Assembly: GCA_947650005.1 (NCBI GenBank)
Contig: CANSTU010000006.1
Span: 1 to 64,000 of the forward strand
DNA: 64,000 bases
Origin: an uncultured Lachnospiraceae bacterium
GTDB taxonomy: Bacteria; Bacillota; Clostridia; Lachnospirales; Lachnospiraceae
Reading direction: 5' to 3'
The notes under the pieces were generated by a model. It saw only the letters and a program-made list of their open reading frames with translations. It ran no database searches and was not told where the DNA came from. The position numbers and the translations under genes are program-made. Positions 43,394-52,565 of the stretch are shown piece by piece. The first letter of the stretch is position 1. The number at the start of each line of letters is the position of its first letter.

Positions 43394-44719
43394 ATGAAAA
43401 TGGAACAAATGTCTTTATTTGACGACAATAGAATCACCTATGATCCTTTGGCCAGCAGGCTTCGCCCGTCTGGTTTAGAAGAATTTGTGGGTCAAAAGCA
43501 TCTGATCGGTGATGGAAAGGTATTACGCCGGCTCATAGATCAGGATATGGTAACTTCCATGATTTTCTGGGGGCCGCCTGGAGTGGGAAAGACGACCCTG
43601 GCGCGGATTATTGCCAATCGGACAAAAGCGGAGTTCATCGATTTCAGCGCTGTGACCAGTGGTATCAGGGAGATCAAGGAAGTCATGAATCAAGCGGAAG
43701 TTGCCAGGCTGGAAGGGCGGAAGACCATTGTTTTTGTGGATGAGATTCATCGGTTTAACAAGGCGCAGCAGGATGCTTTTCTTCCTTTTGTGGAAAAGGG
43801 AAGTATCATTCTCATAGGAGCCACCACGGAAAATCCCTCTTTTGAGATCAATGCAGCTCTTCTTTCCAGGTGTAAAGTCTTTGTTCTGCAGGCCCTTTCT
43901 ATCGAAGATGTGAAGGAACTGATTCATCATGCCCTCATAAAGCCTTCCGGTTTTGGCAATCAAAAGATTATTATGGAAGACTGGATGGTGGAGGAGATTG
44001 CCGTATTTTCTAACGGGGATGCCAGAACAGCGTTAAATACTTTGGAAATGACCGTACTGAACGGGGAACTGAAGTCTGACGGAACGACGGTTATAACAAA
44101 GGAAATTTTGGGGCAGTGTACCAGTAGGAAGTCCCTTTTGTATGATAAGAAGGGAGAGGAACATTATAATCTGATATCGGCCCTCCATAAATCCATGCGA
44201 AATACGGATCCGGACGCTGCCGTATATTGGCTTGCCCGTATGTTGGAGGCAGGGGAAGATCCCCTTTATGTGGCGAGAAGGCTGATCCGTTTTGCCAGTG
44301 AGGATGTTGGGGTGGCTGACAGTAACGCGTTATGTGTCGCTGTGGCGGCTTATCAGGCCTGTCATTTTAACGGAATGCCTGAATGTAATGTGAATTTGAC
44401 CCATGCGGTGGTCTATCTGTCCATGGCTCCTAAGTCCAACGCATTATATAAAGCCTATGAGGACTGTAAGGTGGATGCGGAAAGGATGCTGGCAGAACCT
44501 GTCCCTTTGCAGATCAGGAATGCGCCGACCAGACTTATGGAAGAACTACATTATGGGGAAGGGTATATTTATGCCCACAATACGGAGGAGAAGGTGGTCG
44601 CCATGCGATGCCTTCCGGATTCTCTTCAGGGAAAAAGATATTATATTCCCACAGAAGAAGGAAAAGAAGCCGAAATAAAGGAAAAGTTGGATCGTATCCT
44701 TGCGTGGAAGGAGAGATAA
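43394..44719 (+). CDS. rarA: Replication-associated recombination protein RarA (MgsA)
   Basis: The 441-residue AAA+ protein has WGPPGVGKTTLARI (Walker A), FVDEIHRFNK (Walker B) and the RarA-specific C-terminal domain with SEDVGVADSNAL and the final PTRLMEELHYGEGY. Its first residues include QMSLF, close to the QLxLF clamp-binding motif, so it may bind the dnaN product. It lies between mnmE (8 bases) and mnmG, an unusual place within this conserved tRNA-modification cluster. Confidence 0.93.
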   Translation: MKMEQMSLFDDNRITYDPLASRLRPSGLEEFVGQKHLIGDGKVLRRLIDQDMVTSMIFWGPPGVGKTTLARIIANRTKAEFIDFSAVTSGIREIKEVMNQAEVARLEGRKTIVFVDEIHRFNKAQQDAFLPFVEKGSIILIGATTENPSFEINAALLSRCKVFVLQALSIEDVKELIHHALIKPSGFGNQKIIMEDWMVEEIAVFSNGDARTALNTLEMTVLNGELKSDGTTVITKEILGQCTSRKSLLYDKKGEEHYNLISALHKSMRNTDPDAAVYWLARMLEAGEDPLYVARRLIRFASEDVGVADSNALCVAVAAYQACHFNGMPECNVNLTHAVVYLSMAPKSNALYKAYEDCKVDAERMLAEPVPLQIRNAPTRLMEELHYGEGYIYAHNTEEKVVAMRCLPDSLQGKRYYIPTEEGKEAEIKEKLDRILAWKER

Positions 44720-44891
44720 CTGTCTAGGCGTGTATGGATATTCGCTGCATACGAATATAGAGCTTGGCGGTTGTCATGTATGTAATCTGTCAGTACAGGA
44801 ATAGGGAGTAGAGTAAAAAATCTCTGTGTAGGCATTTTCTACTATGATTTTTTTCGCATTGTCGCACAGGACTTGGCATGAAAGGATTGAA

Positions 44892-46796
44892 ATGGCAGAA
44901 ATTAGGGAAAGAGTAGATGTGTGTGTAATAGGGGCTGGACATGCGGGATGCGAGGCGGCGTTGTCCTGTGCCAGGCTTGGATTGGAGACCGTCATTTTTA
45001 CAGTAAGCGTGGATAGCATTGCTTTGATGCCCTGTAATCCAAATATCGGAGGCTCTTCCAAAGGTCACTTGGTTCGTGAGGTTGATGCTCTTGGAGGGGA
45101 AATGGGGAAGAACATAGATAAGACGTTCATCCAGTCTAAGATGTTGAACAGATCAAAGGGACCTGCGGTTCATTCCCTTAGGGCGCAAGCGGATAAGGCA
45201 GAATATACCTGGCAGATGAGGAGGACGCTGGAATGTCAGGAGCATCTAACGATTAAACAGGCGGAAGTATGCCGCCTTCTGACGGAAGAGGGAGAAAAGG
45301 GAAAAAGAATTACCGGTGTCCGTATTTTTACCGGGGCCGTATATGAATGTAAAGCAGTTATTTTGTGTACAGGTACCTATCTCAACGCGCGCTGTCTCTG
45401 TGGGGATGCTATTACCCAGACCGGGCCCAATGGACTGCAGGCTGCTACTCATTTGACGGACTCGTTGAAGGAAAACGGCATTCGCATGAAGCGGTTTAAA
45501 ACGGGAACTCCGGCCAGAATGGATGGAAGGAGCATTGATTTTTCCAAAATGGAAGAGCAGAGAGGGGACGATAGGATTGTCCCGTTTTCTTTCTCAACGA
45601 ATCCGGAGGAAATTCAAAAGGAACAAGTTTCCTGCTGGCTGACCTATACCAATGAGAAAACCCATGAGATCATTCGGGCCAATCTGGATCGTTCTCCCAT
45701 ATATGCTGGAATCATTGAAGGTATGGGGCCTAGATATTGCCCTTCCATAGAGGATAAGGTGGTAAAGTTTGCTGACAAAGAAAGGCATCAGGTATTCCTG
45801 GAGCCGGAGGGGATCCATACGACGGAAATGTATGTGGGCGGTATGTCGTCTTCCTTACCGGAGGATGTCCAGCTTGCCATGTATCGGACCGTTCCAGGAA
45901 TGGAACATTGTAAGATTGTGCGGAATGCCTATGCTATTGAGTATGATTGTATTGATGCCAGGCAGCTCTATCCTACCTTGGAGTTCAGGGAAATTTCAGG
46001 GTTGTACAGTGCAGGTCAGTTGAATGGGAGCAGCGGTTATGAGGAGGCAGCGGCACAGGGATTGATCGCGGGATTGAATGCATCTCTTTCTATTCAGAAG
46101 AAGGAACAGATTATATTGGACCGTTCCCAAGCATATATTGGTGTTCTGATCGATGATCTTGTGACCAAAGATAACAGAGAGCCTTATCGAATGATGACTT
46201 CCCGGGCAGAATACAGGCTGCTTTTGAGGCAGGATAATGCTGATTTGCGCCTGAGGGAAATTGGGTATCGGGCCGGTTTGGTGAGTGATCAGGATTACGA
46301 GAAGACTACAGAGAAACGAAAATTGATCCAAGAAGAAATGGATCGGCTAAAGAGGACGATGGTTGGCGCTTCGGAGAATATACAGAATTTTCTGAAAATA
46401 AATGGAAGTTCTTCTTTGAAAACAGCGGCTAGCCTCTCTGAGTTGTTGTGTCGGCCTGAATTGGATTATTTTACACTTTCTGAAATCGATCCGGAGAGAA
46501 AGCCCCTTCCCGCGGATGTGATCGAACAGGTTGAAATTGAATTGAAATACGAAGGATATATTTCCAGACAGATGCGCCAGGTCGAACAGTTTCGAAAAAT
46601 GGAATCTCGGAAAATTCCTTCCTGGGTGGATTATGAACAGGTACCGAGCCTGCGACTGGAAGCAAGACAGAAGCTGATTGCATATAGACCCGTTTCATTG
46701 GGACAAGCTTCTAGGATTTCCGGTGTTTCTCCTGCGGATGTTTCGGTACTTTTGGTTTATTTGGAAAATCATAGCAGGAATAAGGAAATAAAGTGA
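44892..46796 (+). CDS. mnmG: tRNA uridine 5-carboxymethylaminomethyl modification enzyme MnmG
   Basis: The 634-residue FAD protein has the Rossmann motif [46 protein letters not shown] and the C-terminal helical domain that contacts MnmE ([15 protein letters not shown]...). Partner of MnmE. AAAGGA seven bases before the ATG at 44892 decides the start; upstream GCATGAAAGGATT resembles a variant leader found at 60290. The gap 44720-44891 holds no other gene. Confidence 0.95.
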   Translation: MAEIRERVDVCVIGAGHAGCEAALSCARLGLETVIFTVSVDSIALMPCNPNIGGSSKGHLVREVDALGGEMGKNIDKTFIQSKMLNRSKGPAVHSLRAQADKAEYTWQMRRTLECQEHLTIKQAEVCRLLTEEGEKGKRITGVRIFTGAVYECKAVILCTGTYLNARCLCGDAITQTGPNGLQAATHLTDSLKENGIRMKRFKTGTPARMDGRSIDFSKMEEQRGDDRIVPFSFSTNPEEIQKEQVSCWLTYTNEKTHEIIRANLDRSPIYAGIIEGMGPRYCPSIEDKVVKFADKERHQVFLEPEGIHTTEMYVGGMSSSLPEDVQLAMYRTVPGMEHCKIVRNAYAIEYDCIDARQLYPTLEFREISGLYSAGQLNGSSGYEEAAAQGLIAGLNASLSIQKKEQIILDRSQAYIGVLIDDLVTKDNREPYRMMTSRAEYRLLLRQDNADLRLREIGYRAGLVSDQDYEKTTEKRKLIQEEMDRLKRTMVGASENIQNFLKINGSSSLKTAASLSELLCRPELDYFTLSEIDPERKPLPADVIEQVEIELKYEGYISRQMRQVEQFRKMESRKIPSWVDYEQVPSLRLEARQKLIAYRPVSLGQASRISGVSPADVSVLLVYLENHSRNKEIK

Positions 46797-46814
46797 ACTC
46801 TTTGTTTTTATAAT

Positions 46815-46858
46815 CTTGATTGATACAGGTATCCGCTAAAGTAGGCATAGGGGGTTAG
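46815..46858 (+). repeat. Degenerate leader repeat before rsmG
   Basis: TTGATTGATA, a weak ATCCGCTAAAGTAGGC hairpin and ATAGGGGGTTAG resemble the kinase-type leader repeats (16872-17076). The ATG at 46865 follows. Similarity is limited to about 35 bases, so this copy is uncertain. Confidence 0.4.
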
Positions 46859-46864
46859 TATACA

Positions 46865-47593
46865 ATGAGGGGATATGATTTGGAGCAGTTTGAAAGAAAT
46901 CTGGGTCTGCTGGGATGTACGTTATCTTCCAGGCAACTTGACCAGTTTCTTGATTATTATGAAATTCTTTTGGAGCGGAATCAAGTGATGAATTTGACTG
47001 CCATTACGGAATTTCATGAGGTTTTAGAAAAACATTTTGTGGATAGCTTAAGTCTGGTAAAATTGCTTCCGGATCTTTCTTTGTCCGATTTTTCATTGAT
47101 TGATGTGGGAACAGGGGCTGGATTTCCGGGAATCCCTCTTAAAATCGTTTTTCCAAATCTAAGAGTGACTTTACTCGATTCTTTGAATAAACGGGTCAAA
47201 TTTTTAAATGAGGTGATCGAAAAACTTTCTCTGAAGGATATATATGCGGTACATGGAAGGGCGGAGGATTTTGCCAGAAAATCGGAATATAGAGATCATT
47301 TTGATTTTTGTGTCTCTAGGGCAGTTTCGAACCTTTCCACATTGTCAGAATATTGTCTTCCTTTTGTAAAAATTGGCGGATTATTTGTTTCCTATAAATC
47401 CGAAAGGATACAGGAAGAAGCGAAAAATGCAAGGTATGCTTTTCAGTTATTGGGAGGAGAAGAAGAGGAGTGGCTATCCTTTCTTCTGCCGGGAAGCGAA
47501 ATGTCCAGAACTCTTCTGCCTGTACGGAAAAAGGCTCCTACGCCGAAAAAGTATCCCAGAAAGGCAGGACTTCCGGCAAAGGAGCCATTATGA
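46865..47593 (+). CDS. rsmG: 16S rRNA (guanine-N7) methyltransferase RsmG
   Basis: The 242-residue SAM-dependent methyltransferase shows NLTAITEFHEVLEKHFVDSL, DVGTGAGFPGIPLKI (SAM motif I) and SRAVSNLSTLSEYC. It modifies G527 of 16S rRNA. It is the last gene of the conserved cluster before two oppositely oriented genes. The C-terminal ~30 residues are lysine/proline-rich (KKAPTPKKYPRKAG). Confidence 0.95.
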   Translation: MRGYDLEQFERNLGLLGCTLSSRQLDQFLDYYEILLERNQVMNLTAITEFHEVLEKHFVDSLSLVKLLPDLSLSDFSLIDVGTGAGFPGIPLKIVFPNLRVTLLDSLNKRVKFLNEVIEKLSLKDIYAVHGRAEDFARKSEYRDHFDFCVSRAVSNLSTLSEYCLPFVKIGGLFVSYKSERIQEEAKNARYAFQLLGGEEEEWLSFLLPGSEMSRTLLPVRKKAPTPKKYPRKAGLPAKEPL

Positions 47594-47645
47594 TAAATAA
47601 CTATATTTGAGTCAAGGCAAAAGAATTACTCCACAGGTTTGAAGA

Positions 47646-48590
47646 TTAGAAAAGAATTTCAAGTTGTTCCAATACTGTTTTGGGATTCTCTAAATGAGGA
47701 AGCTGTTTGGTATTGTCAATGGAAAACTTTTCAATGGATGCGTTATAGGCAATATAAGTATCAACAGTAATATTGATATCCTCTTTTTCTTTTCCATACA
47801 GGATAAAGATGCTATGATTAATTTGTTTTAATGCGTGAATGATATTTGCATTCATGAATCTGCCCGCATAGCTGGAAAAAGAATACTTGGAATTATAATC
47901 CGGAATATGGGCTGATTCATTATATGCTTCAATGAGATACTCTCTTATAATGGACTGATCGAAATAATAATCTTTGGAAAAGATTTTACGGAAGCTTTCT
48001 TTTGAAGTCAGTAAATTATAAAAGTATGTGCCAAAAACGGGAATGTCAATGAAAAATTTGAACAGTCTCGTTTTTTTATTAGGAATTTGATTCATTTTTT
48101 CCAGGCTTTGCGGATTGATCAATCCTATTTTATCTATCATTATTCCGTCGTTATGAGCTGCCATTATAGCAATGGAAGCAGAATCTCCTGAGGCAATAAT
48201 ACTGGTTTTCCTGCCAATTACATTTTTGATAAAATCCAGGACTGATTGGACGTACAAATAGTTGGTATATGTGATATTGGGGTGATCTGATAAACCATAT
48301 CCCAAAAGATCAATCGCATACACTTCATGGTGTTCTGACAGTTTATTTATTATTCGGAAAAATTCATAATTACTGCTTCCCACGGTTAAATTATGGAGAA
48401 GAAGGATAGGGGAACCATAACCTTTTTTAATATATCTGATTTTTCCAAATCTCCATTCGTAGTGTTTATTGTTTGGATTGGAAAGAATATTTTTAACGGT
48501 GCTAATGGAATAATGGGTTTTATTAAGGGCGTGGATTACTAATGTGGTCAATCCAGCTAACGCGGTAATTGATGCAATTTTCTTTTTCAT
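47646..48590 (-). CDS. Membrane-anchored alpha/beta hydrolase
   Basis: The 314-residue protein has an N-terminal hydrophobic segment (about 5-22) and an alpha/beta-hydrolase core: SPILLLHNLTVGSSNYEF (oxyanion region), YAIDLLGYGLSDHP, nucleophile motif IIASGDSASIA (GxSxS variant) and LPHLENPKTV with the likely catalytic His. AAAGGAGG precedes the ATG at 48590. With the acyltransferase upstream it interrupts the rsmG-parA neighbourhood and is more AT-rich than its neighbours. Substrate unknown. Confidence 0.8.
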   Translation of the reverse strand: MKKKIASITALAGLTTLVIHALNKTHYSISTVKNILSNPNNKHYEWRFGKIRYIKKGYGSPILLLHNLTVGSSNYEFFRIINKLSEHHEVYAIDLLGYGLSDHPNITYTNYLYVQSVLDFIKNVIGRKTSIIASGDSASIAIMAAHNDGIMIDKIGLINPQSLEKMNQIPNKKTRLFKFFIDIPVFGTYFYNLLTSKESFRKIFSKDYYFDQSIIREYLIEAYNESAHIPDYNSKYSFSSYAGRFMNANIIHALKQINHSIFILYGKEKEDINITVDTYIAYNASIEKFSIDNTKQLPHLENPKTVLEQLEILF

Positions 48591-48681
48591 TGGTTGGAAC
48601 CTCCTTTGATTTTTTGGAAGTATAGATATTATACGGCATCGAGACATATGTTACAAGGGGCCTTACATAATTATTTTAAAA

Positions 48682-48697
48682 TGTTTCACGTGAAACG
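48682..48697. promoter_or_regulatory. parS: parS site 1
   Basis: TGTTTCACGTGAAACG differs from the parS consensus TGTTNCACGTGAAACA only in the last base. It lies between the hydrolase and the acyltransferase genes, about 1.6 kb from the second site and 10 kb from oriC. Confidence 0.85.
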
Positions 48698-48698
48698 T

Positions 48699-49814
48699 TT
48701 AAGAGTTCCAATAGAATTTTAACTTTTCATCCAAACGGTAAAAAATTGAATGAAGTCTCTTGTTTGATTGAATAGGAGTAAAAAGGATCTGCCTTAAAAA
48801 TTCAATAAGCGTGCACAAAAAGTAAATGGATAAAATAGTCCCAATACATGCAAGAGGAAGATACCATTTGTTTAATAAGGAAGCTCCATCTATAAGGGTC
48901 CAGAGTGTTTCACGAATATAAAGATGATCATGGATGAGATAGACACCAAATGAGGATGAGGCTATAACAAGAATATAATGTGCAGCCTTTTCTTTTTTTA
49001 TATCTAGATTCAAAAAAGCGATAAATAAAAGCACAGATGCAATTGTAACGATAATGGAACTATAGGAATAAAAAACACTATATCCCCACATGAGATCATC
49101 GAATATACTTATTTTACCCAATGGTGTTATCAAAATAAATTCAATCAGAAACCGGCTCAACGGAATGAGAAGTGTAGCTAAAACAGCATAAAGGATTTTC
49201 CTTCTGAAGGTACCGTCAGGTTTGTAATAAAGTTTTAAATATGCACCAAAGAGATAGACAGTGAGAAACCAGCTAATACTTACACCTCCAGCTGTATTTA
49301 GGGCGGAGGAAAAGTAAATAATGTTTGGCCATACAGAAACTAAAACAAAACAGATTAAAATAGTGCATTCTAATTGACGTTTTGTCAAGGAACGGATTAA
49401 TTTATTCATAATGGGAGATAAAACGTACATTCCAATGTACATAGACACAAACCAATAAAAGTCGGAAGAAATAGGGAGAATGGAAAAAACCATATTTTTT
49501 AATTCATGGTCCACGTCTCCAAATATCCAAAAAAGAATGGTTATTCCAAAAGAATAAAAAAAGACCTGTCCTGCTATTTTGGCAATTCTCCACGTCGTAA
49601 ATTTGGTGTCAATTAAAAAATAGCTGCTGATTAGTAAATAGATATTTATACTTGTAAAAGAAATTCCAAATAAAATCCATACAAAATAGTAGGAGAGAGT
49701 ACCTTCCTTTGCAAAGATAATCATATTTCCGTGATTCAGCAAATGTGCCGTTACGATCATAAGCATAGATATAATTCGTAATAATTCTAAGTTGGCCATT
49801 CTTTCTTTTTTCAT
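48699..49814 (-). CDS. Acyltransferase family 3 membrane protein
   Basis: The 371-residue polytopic protein starts with NLELLRIISMLMIVTAHLLNHG, the N-terminal helix with a catalytic-type His of OafA-like acyltransferases. It shows the usual ten or so segments, including DFYWFVSMYIGMYVLSPIMNKL and ASSSFGVYLIHDHLY. It probably O-acylates a surface glycan. The ATG at 49814 is five bases after GAGAG of a leader repeat; an ATG at 49826 overlaps that repeat. It is low in GC, as is the neighbouring hydrolase. Confidence 0.85.
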   Translation of the reverse strand: MKKERMANLELLRIISMLMIVTAHLLNHGNMIIFAKEGTLSYYFVWILFGISFTSINIYLLISSYFLIDTKFTTWRIAKIAGQVFFYSFGITILFWIFGDVDHELKNMVFSILPISSDFYWFVSMYIGMYVLSPIMNKLIRSLTKRQLECTILICFVLVSVWPNIIYFSSALNTAGGVSISWFLTVYLFGAYLKLYYKPDGTFRRKILYAVLATLLIPLSRFLIEFILITPLGKISIFDDLMWGYSVFYSYSSIIVTIASVLLFIAFLNLDIKKEKAAHYILVIASSSFGVYLIHDHLYIRETLWTLIDGASLLNKWYLPLACIGTILSIYFLCTLIEFLRQILFTPIQSNKRLHSIFYRLDEKLKFYWNS

Positions 49815-49916
49815 ATTTTCTCTCATTCCGCCGCATAAGCGGCATTTTAATCAGCAGAAACTTTTGATATCTAGTATCACAAGATTTAAGATTAAAAATG
49901 TCAATTTTCAATCTTA
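49815..49916 (-). repeat. Leader repeat, long form, upstream of the acyltransferase
   Basis: In coding orientation: AAGATTGAAAAT, a GATTGAAAAT/ATTTTTAATC stem (49913-49890), a longer linker, TGATTAAAAT, a perfect GCCGC-TTAT-GCGGC hairpin (49843-49830) and GGAATGAGAG. Linker length differs from the 8844-8936 copy by 9 bases. Confidence 0.75.
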
Positions 49917-50267
49917 GTCCTATGCATATTGTAAGTAGCGCTTGCGAGACTGCCACCAATAGAGAGTTTGAAATGTAGTATCAAACTTAGCTCCTTGCTC
50001 ACTTTAGAGTTCTTATTAAAAGAAATTTTTAAGCTTGTTGTTTTTCTTTAGATTCGGTTTGAATCGCCATATTTTATCTCATAAGATACTTTGCTAATAA
50101 TTCTATTATTTGTGATAAGGGGTTTGTTTATGAATCCTAAATTTATAGGGGGTTCAAATATCCATTTATTTCATCTGGATTACGGAAGTATATTCATAAT
50201 AATATCAGATTCATTTGTTTTAGTCAAAATGAATTGGCGTAGGATTTAAAAGATGATGATATATAAA
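49917..50267. other. AT-rich intergenic region before parS site 2
   Basis: About 350 bases without an intact gene, AT-rich, between the acyltransferase leader and parA. I see no hairpins or reading frames of note. It may hold the minus-strand promoter for the acyltransferase. Confidence 0.4.
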
Positions 50268-50283
50268 TGTTTCACGTGAAACA
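50268..50283. promoter_or_regulatory. parS: parS site 2, upstream of parA
   Basis: TGTTTCACGTGAAACA is a perfect match to the ParB-binding consensus and lies 85 bases before the parA start. ParB bound here can also repress its own operon. Confidence 0.95.
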
Positions 50284-50317
50284 AATTAAATTTGTTATAG
50301 AATAAATAAAGGAAAAG

Positions 50318-50326
50318 TGTTATAAT
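50318..50326 (+). promoter_or_regulatory. parA promoter (-10 element)
   Basis: TGTTATAAT is an extended -10 about 42 bases before the ATG. No good -35 is seen. It is 34 bases downstream of parS site 2. Confidence 0.5.
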
Positions 50327-50367
50327 CGGTTAAGTACTACAGGGACAGAAGAGAAAGGAAATGGTGC

Positions 50368-51135
50368 ATGGGTAGAATTATAGCAATTGCTAATCAGAAA
50401 GGTGGTGTGGGGAAAACCACAACAGCAATTAATCTGTCTGCCGCGTTGGCTTCACAGAATAAAAAGGTTTTGGTAATAGATACGGACCCCCAGGGAAATA
50501 CCACAAGCGGGTTTAATGTGGAAAAGAATAGTCTGGAAAATACGATCTATGAATTGATTTTGGGTGAATGTAGTATTCAGGACTGTCTGGTTAAAGAAGT
50601 AGTACCTGGCGTTACCGTTCTTCCATCCAATGTCAATTTGGCTGCTGCTGAAATAGAATTAATTGGAGTGGAGAAAAAGGAATTTATTTTAAAAAACGAA
50701 GTGGATTGGATTAGGGATCAGTATGACTATATTATTATTGATTGTCCTCCCTCCCTTAACATGTTGACTGTAAACGCGATGACCACAGCCAATACAGTGC
50801 TTGTCCCTATTCAATGTGAATATTATGCTTTGGAAGGTCTCAGTCAATTAATCCATACCGTAAATTTGGTTCGGGAAAGATTGAATCCTGAACTAGAGAT
50901 AGAGGGGATTTTATTTACCATGTATGACTCCAGAACCAATCTTTCCATGCAGGTTGTAGAGAACGTGAAAGAAAATCTGGATCAAAGAATTTTTAAAACG
51001 GTAATTCCCAGAAATATAAGGCTGGCAGAAGCGCCCAGTTATGGACTTCCTATTACATTATATGATCCGAAGTCTACGGGAGCGGAAAGCTATATAGCCC
51101 TGGCAAAAGAAGTGATTAGAAGAAAGGACACGTAA
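50368..51135 (+). CDS. parA: Chromosome partitioning ATPase ParA (Soj)
   Basis: The 255-residue protein has the deviant Walker A KGGVGKTTTAINL, switch region DTDPQGNTTSG and IIIDCPPSLNMLTVNA. It works with ParB on parS. GAAAGGAAA precedes the ATG. ParB follows three bases after the stop. Confidence 0.96.
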   Translation: MGRIIAIANQKGGVGKTTTAINLSAALASQNKKVLVIDTDPQGNTTSGFNVEKNSLENTIYELILGECSIQDCLVKEVVPGVTVLPSNVNLAAAEIELIGVEKKEFILKNEVDWIRDQYDYIIIDCPPSLNMLTVNAMTTANTVLVPIQCEYYALEGLSQLIHTVNLVRERLNPELEIEGILFTMYDSRTNLSMQVVENVKENLDQRIFKTVIPRNIRLAEAPSYGLPITLYDPKSTGAESYIALAKEVIRRKDT

Positions 51136-51138
51136 GGA

Positions 51139-52014
51139 ATGGCGGCAAGAGGATTGGGGAAAGGACTGGATTCTCTGATTCCCAATACAGTGGGAGAATC
51201 TAAAGATAAGAAAGATCAAAAGGAAAACAACAAGCCGGAAACCATGGTGAAAATCACGATGGTGGAGCCAAACAGAGAACAGCCTAGAAAAAATTTTGGG
51301 GAAGACGCGTTGATGGAACTGGCAGAATCCATCAAACAATTTGGCTTACTCCAGCCAATCCTGGTACAAAATAAAGATACCCATTACGAAATTATTGCAG
51401 GGGAAAGAAGATGGCGAGCAGCAAAATTGGCTGGCTTAAAGGAAGTCCCTGTAATTATAAAAAACCTGACGGATCAGGAAGTGGTGGAAATCTCTCTAAT
51501 TGAAAATATTCAAAGGGAAGATCTCAATCCTATCGAGGAAGCGCAGGCATATAAAAGGCTTTTGACAGAATTTAATTTAAAACAGGATGAAGTGGCAGAA
51601 AGGGTATCCAAAAGCCGAACTGCTGTTACTAATTCTATGCGTCTATTAAAACTTTGTGATGAAGTCCAACAGATGCTGATTAATGAAATGTTGAGTACGG
51701 GCCACGCAAGAGCTCTACTGGTCATAGAGGATCCAGAAGAACAGTATAGTATTGCTCAAAGAGTGTTTGATGAAAAGATGAGTGTACGGGATGTGGAAAA
51801 GTTAGTGAAAAATATCCATAAACCGGAAAAACCAAAGAAAAAAGAAAATAAATCCTTGGAGGCAATTTATAAAAGTATTGAAAATAAATTAAAGGAATCT
51901 CTTGGAACAAAGGTTTCTATTTCATCAAAAGAGAACGGATCCGGAAAAATAGAAATAGAATTTTACAATCACGAAGATTTGGACAGGCTAATGGAATGTC
52001 TGACCAAAGCATAG
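51139..52014 (+). CDS. parB: Chromosome partitioning protein ParB (Spo0J)
   Basis: The 291-residue protein has the GERRWRAAKLAGL CTPase/ParB box, ENIQREDLNPIEEAQAY, and a helix-turn-helix (QDEVAERVSKSRTAVTNSMRLLKL) before a C-terminal dimer domain. It begins AARGLGKGLDSLIPN like Spo0J. AAGGA overlaps the parA stop. Confidence 0.96.
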   Translation: MAARGLGKGLDSLIPNTVGESKDKKDQKENNKPETMVKITMVEPNREQPRKNFGEDALMELAESIKQFGLLQPILVQNKDTHYEIIAGERRWRAAKLAGLKEVPVIIKNLTDQEVVEISLIENIQREDLNPIEEAQAYKRLLTEFNLKQDEVAERVSKSRTAVTNSMRLLKLCDEVQQMLINEMLSTGHARALLVIEDPEEQYSIAQRVFDEKMSVRDVEKLVKNIHKPEKPKKKENKSLEAIYKSIENKLKESLGTKVSISSKENGSGKIEIEFYNHEDLDRLMECLTKA

Positions 52015-52037
52015 AAACGAATGAAAAGGAGTGAGTT

Positions 52038-52547
52038 ATGTCAAGCAATTTACTGGAGAGCATCGGGCTTGGTTGGCTGGATTTGGCGTATGTTTTAATA
52101 GGAATGATTGCTTTCCTAATCCTTTTCTTGATCCTCATTATCGTGCAGTTTTCTAAGATAGGAAAGTTGCAAAAGAAGTATGAAAGGTTCATGAGAGGAA
52201 AAGATGCCGGCAGCATGGAAGAAGATATTGTCGAGTTATTCAAAGATAATGATTTTATCAAGACACAGGAAGAACAGAATAGAATAGAAATTAAGGCATT
52301 AAAGAAGAGGATGGAGTATTGTTATCAAAAAGTGGGTATTGTTAAATATGATGCTTTCCAACAGATGGGAGGACAATTGAGTTTTTGTATCGTGCTTTTG
52401 GATGCAAAAAATAATGGTTTTATTTTAAATTCGGTACATAGCACCGAAGGTTGCTATACATATACAAAAGAGATCCAAAAAGGGGAGTGCAACCTGACTT
52501 TAGGAGCGGAAGAAAAGAAAGCATTGGATCAGGCCTTGGGCCTTTAA
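52038..52547 (+). CDS. DUF4446 membrane protein
   Basis: The 169-residue protein has one N-terminal transmembrane segment (about 17-40) and a cytoplasmic coiled-coil (about 43-95) followed by FQQMGGQLSFCIVLLDAKNNGFILNS. This DUF4446 family is found next to parB in Clostridia; its function is unknown. It is in the same direction as parB with a 23-base gap. Confidence 0.85.
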   Translation: MSSNLLESIGLGWLDLAYVLIGMIAFLILFLILIIVQFSKIGKLQKKYERFMRGKDAGSMEEDIVELFKDNDFIKTQEEQNRIEIKALKKRMEYCYQKVGIVKYDAFQQMGGQLSFCIVLLDAKNNGFILNSVHSTEGCYTYTKEIQKGECNLTLGAEEKKALDQALGL

Positions 52548-52565
52548 AAAGAAAGGAGTCTTGAA

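Noticed and set aside
52548-52565. T-box or other leader for serS
   Set aside because: Only 18 bases separate the genes, too short for a T-box.
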